From Bacteroidales bacterium UBA714 (GTDB lineage Bacteria; Bacteroidota; Bacteroidia; Bacteroidales; UBA932): a DNA stretch of 8,435 nucleotides. The stretch is from positions 1-8,435 of the forward strand of contig DBLW01000115.1 of NCBI GenBank assembly GCA_002298075.1, read 5' to 3'. Positions 1-7,071 of this stretch are shown here, piece by piece. Position 1 is the stretch's first letter; the number at the start of each line of letters is the position of its first letter. The notes under the pieces are model-generated. The model was not told where the DNA came from and made no database searches. It worked only from the letters and a program-made list of their open reading frames with translations. Position numbers and translations under genes: made by a program.

Positions 1-266
1 TGCACGACTTCTTCCTCTATAATATGTTCAGGTTCGGATATTCTGCTGAAAAGATTTTCTTTCTGGCCAAGAAGGCATTTTCCGGAGAGTATAGCGATGA
101 AACCATTGAAAAATGGCTCAGGACATTCATGAAACGTTTTTTTGCCCAGCAGTTCAAGAGGTCATGCCTGCCGGACGGGCCGAAAGTAGGTTCGGTCAGC
201 CTTTCCCCGAGAGGAGACTGGAGAATGCCCTCAGATGCAAAAGCTACATTATGGACAGAATTCTGA
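1..266 (+). CDS. nadE: NAD(+) synthetase, glutamine-dependent, C-terminal end (partial)
   Basis: This is the 3' end of a gene that begins left of the window. The reading frame has codons starting at base 3 and ends at TGA 264-266, leaving about 87 residues. The visible tail begins HDFFLYNMFRFGYSAEKIFF and carries FKRSCLPDGPKVGSVSLSPR followed by GDWRMPSDA. That is the conserved C-terminus of the synthetase domain in the long, glutaminase-containing form of NAD+ synthetase. The enzyme converts nicotinate adenine dinucleotide, ATP and glutamine-derived ammonia into NAD+ in the cytoplasm. The glutaminase domain and the ATP-binding loop lie outside the window, so the long form is inferred from the tail, not seen. 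An internal ATG at 24 is not the start, because the conserved frame continues upstream of it. The next gene starts 12 nt downstream, suggesting one transcript. Confidence 0.9.
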   Translation, partial: HDFFLYNMFRFGYSAEKIFFLAKKAFSGEYSDETIEKWLRTFMKRFFAQQFKRSCLPDGPKVGSVSLSPRGDWRMPSDAKATLWTEF

Positions 267-278
267 AATGATTACTCT

Positions 279-458
279 ATGACTTGTTTTCCGAAAGACC
301 CGGCAATGCTGCTGAGCTGGACAAATATGAAACTGAGGGATTTCTATCCGGACATGGAATCCCTCTGCGATGACCTGTGCATAGACCAGGATGAAATATT
401 CGGGCTCCTGTCACAAGGCGGATACGAATATGACAGGGAACACAACAAGTTCATTTAG
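279..458 (+). CDS. DUF4250 small protein
   Basis: A 59-codon gene fits tightly between nadE and the symporter, with 12 nt before it and 14 nt after it. The product starts MTCFPKDPAMLLSWTNMKLR, continues with a DFYPDMESLCDDLCIDQDEI segment, and ends GGYEYDREHNKFI. This matches my recollection of DUF4250, a family of about 55-65 residues with an N-terminal PKDP..LLS..N.KLRD motif, an acidic LCDDL helix and a final Y.YD...N.F. The protein fills the usual family length. No signal peptide or membrane segment is seen, so it should be cytoplasmic. The alternation of helix-like segments suggests a small helical domain. I know of no established function. Three cysteines (residues 3, 30 and 34) are present but do not form a clear metal-binding pattern. 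The start at 279 is preferred because the conserved PKDP motif follows it directly and an ATG at 268 runs into a stop after four codons. Confidence 0.82.
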   Translation: MTCFPKDPAMLLSWTNMKLRDFYPDMESLCDDLCIDQDEIFGLLSQGGYEYDREHNKFI

Positions 459-472
459 CCAGCCTCAGCAAC

Positions 473-1648
473 ATGAAGAGACTGAAAATCAACCTGCTTT
501 GGAAGATTCTGTCCGCAATTGCGCTCGGAATCGGGTCAGGATTCGCCGCACCTGACTGGATGGCCCGGATATTCATAACTTTCAACGGCATATTCAGCCA
601 GTTCCTCGGATTCGCCATACCCCTTATAATAGTAGGACTGGTTACACCGGCCATCGCGGACATCGGAACCAAGGCAGGCAAGATGCTCTTCATAACGGTT
701 TTGACAGCATACCTTTCAACCATTGCGGCAGGTTTCATATCCTATTTCACAGGAGCGGCCTTTTTCCCTGGGTTCATTCTCGGTTCAGAACCTGCCAAGG
801 CATTTGTCAATGAAGCAGAAGGGCTAACACCGTTTTTCACGGTAAGCATTCCACCGCTCATGAATGTGATGACAGCGCTTGTGCTCTCTTTCACCCTCGG
901 TCTCGGACTTGCAGCCCTCGGGGAAAGCACTCTCAAGAATGCCGTGCGTGATTTCGGTGAAGTAGTGACCAAAATGATAAACACAGCCGTCATTCCGCTG
1001 TTGCCGCTGTATATTTTCGGCATATTCATGGACATTACTATAGCCGGCCAGGTGTTTCCCATAATAAAAGTCTTCATAAAAATCATCGGGATAATATTTG
1101 TTCTGCACATAGGGATACTTCTGCTGCAATTCTCCACAGCGGGAGCCTTGGCCCGAAAGAATCCATTGAAGCTGCTGTGGAACATGATTCCGGCATATAT
1201 GACAGCCTTAGGAACGCAGTCATCCGCAGCAACAATTCCTGTAACACTGGCCCAGACGCGCAAGAACGGAGTTTCGGAAGACGTGGCAGGCTTCGTGATA
1301 CCCCTCTGTTCAACCATACACATGTCAGGAAGCATGCTGAAGATAGTGGCATGTGCCCTGGCGCTCATGATAGCCGACGGAATGCCATACGGACTTGAGA
1401 TGTTCGCCGGATTCATATGCATGCTCGCCATAACCATGATTGCAGCCCCCGGAGTCCCCGGAGGAGCGATAATGGCTGCTCTCGGCCTTTTAGGCAGCAT
1501 CCTGAACTTCAATGAAGAGATGCAGGCCCTGATGATTACATTATATATCGCCATGGACAGCTTCGGGACAGCCTGCAATGTAACTGGAGATGGAGCGATA
1601 GCCATTGCCATCGACCGCATTACAAGACGCGAAGGCAAATCCGCATGA
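473..1648 (+). CDS. Dicarboxylate/amino acid:cation symporter (DAACS family)
   Basis: This is a 391-residue hydrophobic inner-membrane carrier of the glutamate transporter homologue (DAACS, SLC1-like) fold. Landmarks in order are a first membrane helix near 8-26, the HP1 serine motif QSSAATIP at 249-256, the unwound TM7 region STIHMSGS at 280-287, the HP2 tip PGVPGGAI at 326-333, and the TM8 motif MDSFGTACNVTGD at 361-373. Relative to the archaeal GltPh (residue numbers from memory), the TM8 aspartates D394 and D405 and N401 are kept (D362, D373, N369), but the substrate-carboxylate arginine R397 aligns with G365. The NMDGT sodium motif reads HMSGS, losing the aspartate. The substrate is therefore probably not a dicarboxylate. 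A neutral amino acid such as serine or threonine, as for SstT, is a reasonable guess. It follows the DUF4250 gene by 14 nt and is likely in the nadE transcript. Confidence 0.87.
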   Translation: MKRLKINLLWKILSAIALGIGSGFAAPDWMARIFITFNGIFSQFLGFAIPLIIVGLVTPAIADIGTKAGKMLFITVLTAYLSTIAAGFISYFTGAAFFPGFILGSEPAKAFVNEAEGLTPFFTVSIPPLMNVMTALVLSFTLGLGLAALGESTLKNAVRDFGEVVTKMINTAVIPLLPLYIFGIFMDITIAGQVFPIIKVFIKIIGIIFVLHIGILLLQFSTAGALARKNPLKLLWNMIPAYMTALGTQSSAATIPVTLAQTRKNGVSEDVAGFVIPLCSTIHMSGSMLKIVACALALMIADGMPYGLEMFAGFICMLAITMIAAPGVPGGAIMAALGLLGSILNFNEEMQALMITLYIAMDSFGTACNVTGDGAIAIAIDRITRREGKSA

Positions 1649-1771
1649 AACCGGTTTCAGACATCTCCAGGCCACATTTCCTACATCCATTCATCATAGC
1701 ATGGCCCGGCGGATTTTGACGGCACCGGAAAAAATCGTAACTTGCGCCACTGAAACTCTAAACCTGAAGAC
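1649..1771 (+). other. Intergenic gap between the two transporter genes
   Basis: This 123-nt stretch separates the DAACS and BASS genes. It is the largest gap in the left two thirds of the window and is the natural boundary between two transcription units. I see no ORF of coding character and no hairpin followed by a T-run that would end the upstream transcript. The right half holds the candidate promoter listed separately. Confidence 0.6.
1715..1745 (+). promoter_or_regulatory. Candidate Bacteroidota-type promoter for the BASS operon
   Basis: TTTG at 1715-1718 is followed, after 19 nt, by TAACTTGC at 1738-1745. The Bacteroidota primary sigma factor consensus is TTTG, about 19-21 nt, then TAnnTTTG, so the second box is one T short of ideal. 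Transcription would begin near 1750, leaving a leader of roughly 20 nt before the ATG at 1772. Position and spacing fit well. The match itself is short, so chance cannot be excluded. Confidence 0.45.
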
Positions 1772-2731
1772 ATGACTCCTGAAACAATTGCTCAGATTGA
1801 CGCGATAAACGTCAACATGAACGAGACGGGAATGAACATCATAAACATTGTTCTTGCATTCGTGATGTTCGGCGTGGCGCTCGGCATCAAGCCCGCAACC
1901 TTCATCAGCATACTGCAAAAGCCGAAATCCATCATCATCGGGATAATCTGCCAGCTGGTGCTGCTTCCCTGCCTCACGCTCCTTCTGGCAATTGCGATGA
2001 ACGGGATGATTTCACCGATGATAGCCCTCGGAATGCTCCTTGTGGCATCCTGTCCCGGAGGCAACATTTCGAATTTCATCACTTCCCTATCCAAAGGAAA
2101 CACCGAGCTGTCCGTGTCGCTGACGGCATTCAACACCGCAGCCTGCATTTTCACGACACCGATGAACTTTGCGTTCTGGGGCGGCCTGTACCTCAAGTTC
2201 GCTGAAAAGAGCTTCATACTTCCGGAATTGTCAATACCTTTCTGGGAAATCTTCAAGACAATAGTCATCCTGCTGGGAATACCTCTTGTCCTGGGAATCC
2301 TGTGCAGGCAATATCTTCCGAAAATCGCAGTGAAGCTCCAGAAGCCGATGCAGTATCTGTCCGTGGCCTTTTTCATAGTCATGGTAATCCTGACTTTCAG
2401 CAACAACATCGACGCATTCCTCAAATGCATCAGATACATATTCCTCATCGTCCTGACACATAACCTGCTGGCCTTGGGAATAGGATATCTTGCAGGAACT
2501 GCATTCCGCCTGCCGTACAAAGACAGGAGAACTATTACAATCGAGACCGGAATACAGAACTCCGGACTGGGACTCGTGCTACTGTTCAATCCTGCCATAT
2601 TCGGTCCCGAATGGGCTTCGAACGGAGGAATGGTCGTGATTACCGCATGGTGGGGCGTGTGGCACATAATCTCAGGACTCACGCTCGCATACAGCTGGAG
2701 ACTGTTCGGCAGAAAAGAAAACAAAGAATAA
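1772..2731 (+). CDS. Bile acid:sodium symporter (BASS) family transporter
   Basis: This 319-residue inner-membrane protein has about nine or ten hydrophobic segments, as expected for the BASS (SBF-like) fold. Recognisable motifs are LAFVMFGVALGIKP at 28-41, the crossover motif SCPGGNISN at 93-101, LSVSLTAFNT at 113-122 and ETGIQNSGLGLVL at 258-270. Against the structurally known bacterial ASBT homologues, the Na1-site residues appear retained (S100, N101, S114, T118, E258), as does the Na2 glutamine (Q262). Sodium coupling is therefore likely intact. Family members carry bile acids, pantoate or other organic anions, and nothing here fixes the substrate. The start at 1772 sits about 20 nt below a candidate promoter and gives the usual short polar N-terminus. 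The stop TAA overlaps the next ATG by one base. Confidence 0.9.
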   Translation: MTPETIAQIDAINVNMNETGMNIINIVLAFVMFGVALGIKPATFISILQKPKSIIIGIICQLVLLPCLTLLLAIAMNGMISPMIALGMLLVASCPGGNISNFITSLSKGNTELSVSLTAFNTAACIFTTPMNFAFWGGLYLKFAEKSFILPELSIPFWEIFKTIVILLGIPLVLGILCRQYLPKIAVKLQKPMQYLSVAFFIVMVILTFSNNIDAFLKCIRYIFLIVLTHNLLALGIGYLAGTAFRLPYKDRRTITIETGIQNSGLGLVLLFNPAIFGPEWASNGGMVVITAWWGVWHIISGLTLAYSWRLFGRKENKE

Positions 2732-4038
2732 TGAAAGCAATATATGAAAAGGACGGCCTGTACAGTTCGCTCAGGCCCGTTGTTGACTGGTGCTGCAGGC
2801 ACAGCTACCGCAGATTTGAAATGCATGGTGAAGAGAATCTCCCGGAAGACGGGGCGCTGATTCTTGCACCGAACCATACCAACACTCTTATGGACGCCCT
2901 TGTAATGTTGCGCGCATACAAGGGCCCGACAGTATTCGGTGCGCGGGCAGACATATTCAAAAAGCCGGCAATCGCCAGAATAATGCATTTTTTGCGTATT
3001 CTTCCGATGGTGCGCCAAAGGGACGGACTTCGCAATGTGCTCAAGAACCATGAGAACACGGAAACCATAGTCAGCACACTCGAACACGGGGTGCGCTTCT
3101 GCATATTCCCTGAGGGCAAGCACAGGACCATGCACTCCCTGCTGCCGCTCGGCAAAGGCGTTCTCCGTGCAGCTTTGGCCGCAAACGCCAAGTTCGGACA
3201 CGTCAAGCCGGTATATATCGTTCCGGTGGGAATAGAATACGGAGACTGGTTCAGGTACCGCAGCACATGCATGATAACATACGGAGAGCCTATAAATGTG
3301 ACCCAGTTCGTCAAGGAGTTTGACGTGCAGAACGAGGCCCAGGTTTTCGAGCCTCTCAAGAAAGAGCTGGCGTCAAGGATGTCGGGGCTCATAACATACA
3401 TCAGCGATGATGAGAATTATGACGGCAAATGGGCACTTGTACGCATACTCTCCTGCCCTCAGCGCACAAGAAGCCTTTACGGCAGGATGGCTCTCAACAA
3501 AGGCATTATTTCCCGAATTGAAAATGCATGCGGACAGCATCCTGAAGAAATGGCCGTACTTCTCTGCCAAGCCGGGAGATTCAGCACGGAAATGAAACGG
3601 AAAAAGCTTTCCCACTGGTCTGCCGGTAAGAAGAATCCGGCCGGAAATGCACTCCTGAAAGGTCTGGCTGCATTTGCAATGCTACCCTATTTCATATTCT
3701 GCGCCATTGCAAGCCTTCCGCTGTGGGCCACATTCATGGCTCTGAAGAAAAAGCTGAAGGACAAGGCTTTCCGCAATACGGCAGGATTCGGTGTCAAGCT
3801 CGCAATGGGCCCGATTGTCTTCGCCCTATGGGCCGTACTCGCCTTATGCCTATTGGAATGGCCTCTCGCCCTCGCACTGTCTGTCCTGACCATACCGTCA
3901 TACAGCTTTTTCCATGATTATATCGAGTTCATGCGCAGATGGATATCAGACCTGCGCTTTATGTCAGACCGGAAACTGAAAGAAGAGTACTGCAGGATAT
4001 GCTCACGCGCAGAAGAGATGCTCGGCATCACGCGATAG
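2731..4038 (+). CDS. PlsC-type phospholipid/glycerolipid acyltransferase with C-terminal membrane segments
   Basis: The 435-residue product has an N-terminal acyltransferase domain (about 30-225). Block I is APNHTNTLMDAL (H49, D55), block II is around LRILPMVRQRDG at 88-99, block III is IFPEGKHR at 125-132 and block IV is VYIVPVGIEYG at 161-171. These are the four blocks of the PlsC/GPAT superfamily, which moves acyl groups onto glycerol-phosphate or lysophospholipid acceptors at the inner membrane. The catalytic pair is spaced HX5D, one residue longer than the classical HX4D. After a polar region (about 225-305) come hydrophobic stretches near 308-337 and 355-395, probably two to four membrane helices. 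This makes the protein longer than the roughly 240-residue PlsC. The ATG at 2731 is chosen because it forms TAATG with the BASS stop and leaves about 40 residues before block I. The acceptor substrate cannot be read from the sequence. Confidence 0.85.
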   Translation: MKAIYEKDGLYSSLRPVVDWCCRHSYRRFEMHGEENLPEDGALILAPNHTNTLMDALVMLRAYKGPTVFGARADIFKKPAIARIMHFLRILPMVRQRDGLRNVLKNHENTETIVSTLEHGVRFCIFPEGKHRTMHSLLPLGKGVLRAALAANAKFGHVKPVYIVPVGIEYGDWFRYRSTCMITYGEPINVTQFVKEFDVQNEAQVFEPLKKELASRMSGLITYISDDENYDGKWALVRILSCPQRTRSLYGRMALNKGIISRIENACGQHPEEMAVLLCQAGRFSTEMKRKKLSHWSAGKKNPAGNALLKGLAAFAMLPYFIFCAIASLPLWATFMALKKKLKDKAFRNTAGFGVKLAMGPIVFALWAVLALCLLEWPLALALSVLTIPSYSFFHDYIEFMRRWISDLRFMSDRKLKEEYCRICSRAEEMLGITR

Positions 4039-4082
4039 CGCATAATTCAAAAAAGATTTCAGAAACATCATCCCGACTTGCC

Positions 4083-5570
4083 ATGAAACAGGAGACAAGA
4101 AAATTATTTTGCGGAGTGATTGCGGCAATAATGGCCTCATATTTTCCGGCATTTGCAAACATGAACCCAGCTGCCACAGGCATGTGCGGCAAAACGGAGG
4201 AAACTTCAAAAGAAAGCGGCAAGCCGGCCAAGAAACACAAGAAAGAAGTCAAATACAACGAGGCAGGTGAAATAATAAAGACCGGAGTGAACTTCGGTCC
4301 GCTTCCGGTAGTGGCCTTCGACGCCGACCGAGGATTCCAGTTCGGAGCGCTTCTGAACATGTATGTGTTCGGTGACGGCAGCACCTACCCGAACCCTAAG
4401 TCATCATGGTACATCGAAGCATCCGCATACACAAAGGAAAGTACAATCGGTAGCTATAAGTTTGTGGTCAACTATGACAACAAGACCCTTATCCCCGGGG
4501 TCAGGATGTCCATATGCACGGGATACTATAAAGACGCCGCCCTTGATTTCTATGGCTTCAACGGATTCAGGAGCAATTATGACATGGGACTCATAAAGGA
4601 CAGTTTCGAATTCGACGACCAGAAGCTCCAGACGAAATTCGACACTAAAGGCAAGATGCCCAAAGGATTCTACCGTTTCGGACGCGATCTGGTAAAGGCC
4701 AAGATAGACTTTACTGGGCAGATTCTCAAGAATTTCTTTTGGGAGGCAGGATACAATTTCTCATGGATAAAAGCACAGGACTACATAACAAACGGATATG
4801 CCGTGATGAATGGCAACTCCCTATTCGGCCTTTACAAAGACTGGGGGATAATTCCCGAAGAAGAGGCCGACGGAGGCATCATATCTTCACTGCGCCTCGG
4901 ACTGATGTATGACAGCCGCAATATAGAGAACAATCCCACCAAAGGCATATGGGCGGAGGCACATGTGGTCGGAGCACCTAAATGGCTTGGCACGACGCAC
5001 GGGCACTACAAATTCTGCGGAACATTCAGGCACTATGTACCGTTAGGAACAGAAAAGCTGATTTTCGCATACAGGCTTGCATATCAGGGATTTTTCAGCA
5101 ATGCTCCATGGTATGCCCTGCCGTTCTACACGACAATGGGACCGAATGCCGATTATGACGGAGTAGGCGGTTACCGCACAGTCAGAGGCCTGATGCTCAA
5201 CAGGGTACAGGGACTCCACACTGGGTTCTACAATGCCGAGTTCAGGTGGAGATTCATTGATTTCAAGCTATGGAAGCAGAATATCGCGTTCGCGGTGAGC
5301 GCTTTCTGCGACGGAGCACATGTTTTCAAAGACTATGACATGACTCTCTCCGATGAGCGCAGGGAGCAGCTTGGAGCAGCGGCCCCGGAAAAAGTTGAGA
5401 TGTACAACAAATTCGTGCTTGACAGGAAAGACGGTTTCCATGGTTCTGCGGGAGCCGGTCTCCGCTTTATCATGAACCAGAATTTCATCGTAGCCTTCGA
5501 GTATGCCCGCTGCTTCAACAAACAGGATGGCAACGGAGCTTTCTACATCAACACCGGCTTCCTGTTCTGA
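4083..5570 (+). CDS. Omp85/BamA-TamA family outer-membrane beta-barrel protein, no POTRA domains
   Basis: The 495-residue protein starts at ATG 4083 with a signal peptide: basic MKQETRK, a hydrophobic core and AFA before N26 as a likely signal peptidase I site. A short lysine-rich linker (about 37-57) leads directly into barrel sequence beginning GVNFGPLPVVAFDADRGFQF. Alternating aromatic/polar strands run to the end, with LGLMYDSRNIENNPTKGIWA at 272-291, YRTVRGL at 364-370 and terminal GFLF. The VRG motif is the hallmark loop-6 motif of the Omp85 superfamily barrel, and the final phenylalanine is typical of outer-membrane strands. There is no room for even one POTRA domain of about 75 residues, so this is a barrel-only relative of BamA/TamA, not BamA itself. 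The function is unknown; protein or lipid insertion are possibilities. It lies 44 nt after the acyltransferase gene. Codons upstream of 4083 in the same frame are not used, because they would precede the signal peptide. Confidence 0.83.
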   Translation: MKQETRKLFCGVIAAIMASYFPAFANMNPAATGMCGKTEETSKESGKPAKKHKKEVKYNEAGEIIKTGVNFGPLPVVAFDADRGFQFGALLNMYVFGDGSTYPNPKSSWYIEASAYTKESTIGSYKFVVNYDNKTLIPGVRMSICTGYYKDAALDFYGFNGFRSNYDMGLIKDSFEFDDQKLQTKFDTKGKMPKGFYRFGRDLVKAKIDFTGQILKNFFWEAGYNFSWIKAQDYITNGYAVMNGNSLFGLYKDWGIIPEEEADGGIISSLRLGLMYDSRNIENNPTKGIWAEAHVVGAPKWLGTTHGHYKFCGTFRHYVPLGTEKLIFAYRLAYQGFFSNAPWYALPFYTTMGPNADYDGVGGYRTVRGLMLNRVQGLHTGFYNAEFRWRFIDFKLWKQNIAFAVSAFCDGAHVFKDYDMTLSDERREQLGAAAPEKVEMYNKFVLDRKDGFHGSAGAGLRFIMNQNFIVAFEYARCFNKQDGNGAFYINTGFLF

Positions 5571-5616
5571 GACGGAACACCAAAACGGACAACCCCAAAT
5601 ACAAATAGATACGATT

Positions 5617-6972
5617 ATGGACCAGATGACAAAAAAGTATGTGGACGGCTTCATGGCCGACCTCATGGGCCGGAATCCCGGCGAGAAGGAATTTCACCAG
5701 GCCGTACGAGAAGTGCTTGAGAGTGTAGCTCCATACATCATGGAGCATCCCTACCTCTTGGACCAGAAGATTCTTGAGAGAATCGTGGAGCCGGAGCGCA
5801 TTATCATTTTCCGTGTGCCGTGGGCAGATGACGAGGGTGAAATTCATGTAAACAGGGGCTACAGGGTGCAGTGCAGCAGCGCAATCGGCCCGTACAAGGG
5901 AGGAATACGCTTTCATCCGAGCGTAAACCTCAGCATCATGAAGTTCCTTGCATTCGAACAGACATTCAAGAACAGCCTCACTACCCTCCCGATGGGAGCT
6001 GCCAAGGGAGGCTCAGACTTCAACCCGAAGGGCAAGTCGGACAATGAGGTGATGCGCTTCTGCCAGAGCTTCATGACAGAGCTGCACAGGCACATCGGAG
6101 CTGACACGGACGTGCCTGCCGGAGACATCGGAGTCGGCGGACGTGAGATCGGCTACATGTTCGGGCAATACAAAAGGCTCCGTGACGAATTTACCGGAGT
6201 CCTCACAGGAAAAGGACTTGCATGGGGCGGAAGCCCGCTCAGGCCTGAAGCGACCGGTTACGGGACATGCTACTTCGCAAGCGCAATGCTCAGCACGAGG
6301 GGCGACAGCTTCAGCGGAAAGACCGTGGCCATATCAGGCTCCGGAAACGTGGCGCAGTTCGCCGCACAGAAAGCGCTTCAGCTCGGCGCAAAGGTAGTCA
6401 CAATGTCAGACTCCAACGGCTACATATACGACCCAGACGGAATAGATGAGGAAAAGCTTGAATACATTATGCAACTGAAAAACATATTCCGCGGACGCAT
6501 CAGGGAATATGCGGAAAAATATCCTTCAGCGACATATTATCCTGAAGAGCGTCCTTGGAGCGTAAAATGCGACATTGCCCTCCCGTGCGCGACACAGAAC
6601 GAGCTTGACGGCAATCAGGCGCGCACCCTCGTGGCAAACGGCTGCATATGCGTGGCGGAAGGAGCCAACATGCCTTGCACGCCGGAAGCCATAGAAGTAT
6701 TCCAGCAGGCCAAGCTGCTCTATTCGCCGGGCAAGGCTTCAAATGCTGGTGGAGTAGCAACTTCCGGACTGGAGATGACGCAGAATTCCATGAGGCTGAA
6801 ATGGACAAGGGAAGAGGTTGACGGACATCTCAAGAGAATCATGACGGACATTCATGAGGCCTGCGTGAAATATGGAACTGAGAAAGACGGTTATGTGAAC
6901 TATGTAAAGGGAGCGAACATTGCCGGGTTCATCAAAGTGGCAGAAGCCATGATGTCGCAGGGACTCGTCTGA
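5617..6972 (+). CDS. gdhA: Glutamate dehydrogenase (hexameric, probably NADP-type)
   Basis: The 451-residue product has the normal length and architecture of hexameric bacterial glutamate dehydrogenase, which interconverts 2-oxoglutarate plus ammonium and glutamate in the cytoplasm. Active-site landmarks are all present: GPYKGGIRF with K94, QTFKNS with K118, PMGAAKGGSDF with catalytic K130, and DVPAGDIGVGGREIGY with D170. The spacing agrees with Clostridium symbiosum K89, K113, K125 and D165 at a constant offset of five. The nucleotide-binding loop is SGSGNVA at 240-246, followed by MSDSNGY at 263-269. The SDS at the end of the second strand resembles NADP-linked enzymes, but coenzyme choice is an inference. 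The start at 5617 follows an A-rich leader and gives the family's usual N-terminus; ATG 5626 is a possible alternative. It begins 46 nt after the Omp85 stop with no clear promoter of its own in that gap. Confidence 0.95.
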   Translation: MDQMTKKYVDGFMADLMGRNPGEKEFHQAVREVLESVAPYIMEHPYLLDQKILERIVEPERIIIFRVPWADDEGEIHVNRGYRVQCSSAIGPYKGGIRFHPSVNLSIMKFLAFEQTFKNSLTTLPMGAAKGGSDFNPKGKSDNEVMRFCQSFMTELHRHIGADTDVPAGDIGVGGREIGYMFGQYKRLRDEFTGVLTGKGLAWGGSPLRPEATGYGTCYFASAMLSTRGDSFSGKTVAISGSGNVAQFAAQKALQLGAKVVTMSDSNGYIYDPDGIDEEKLEYIMQLKNIFRGRIREYAEKYPSATYYPEERPWSVKCDIALPCATQNELDGNQARTLVANGCICVAEGANMPCTPEAIEVFQQAKLLYSPGKASNAGGVATSGLEMTQNSMRLKWTREEVDGHLKRIMTDIHEACVKYGTEKDGYVNYVKGANIAGFIKVAEAMMSQGLV

Positions 6973-7041
6973 TTCCAAGGCTTGAAATGCGCTTGATGTT
7001 ATCTAAGCAGTGATTTCTGCAGTTATTTCGAAAGAAAGCAA

Positions 7042-7071
7042 TTGCGTTCAGCAAAAAAAGCCGTAAATTAG
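7042..7071 (+). promoter_or_regulatory. Weak candidate promoter upstream of the deoxynucleoside kinase gene
   Basis: TTG at 7042-7044 and TAAATTAG at 7064-7071 are 19 nt apart, the spacing of Bacteroidota promoters. The second box deviates from TAnnTTTG at one of its final positions and the first lacks a full TTTG. If real, the transcript would start at or within the hairpin that follows, which is odd for a simple promoter. Confidence 0.25.

Noticed and set aside
742..1638. Minus-strand open frame of 298 codons opposite the DAACS gene
   Set aside because: It is a shadow of the symporter: an antisense product with no domain signs, fully inside a conserved membrane protein gene.
2611..2730. 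N-terminal extension of the acyltransferase into the BASS gene
   Set aside because: The first 40 codons of this frame lie inside conserved BASS sequence. The ATG at 2731 forms a standard TAATG junction and leaves a normal distance to the HX5D block.
1792..3201. Long minus-strand open frame of 469 codons opposite the BASS and acyltransferase genes
   Set aside because: Its translation has no recognisable motif and is rich in Met, Arg, Ser and Ile in the way antisense frames are. The plus strand carries two clear conserved families over the same bases.
3939..4082. N-terminal extension of the Omp85 gene into the acyltransferase gene
   Set aside because: It would place 48 charged residues ahead of a clear signal peptide that starts at ATG 4083.
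5503..5616. N-terminal extension of gdhA into the Omp85 gene
   Set aside because: The added residues overlap the end of the barrel and are not part of the conserved dehydrogenase N-terminus. ATG 5617 gives the family length.
7007..7020. Small inverted repeat GCAG-TGATTT-CTGC after gdhA
   Set aside because: It has only four base pairs and no T-run behind it, so it is too weak to call a terminator or operator. The stronger hairpin at 7072-7112 explains termination.
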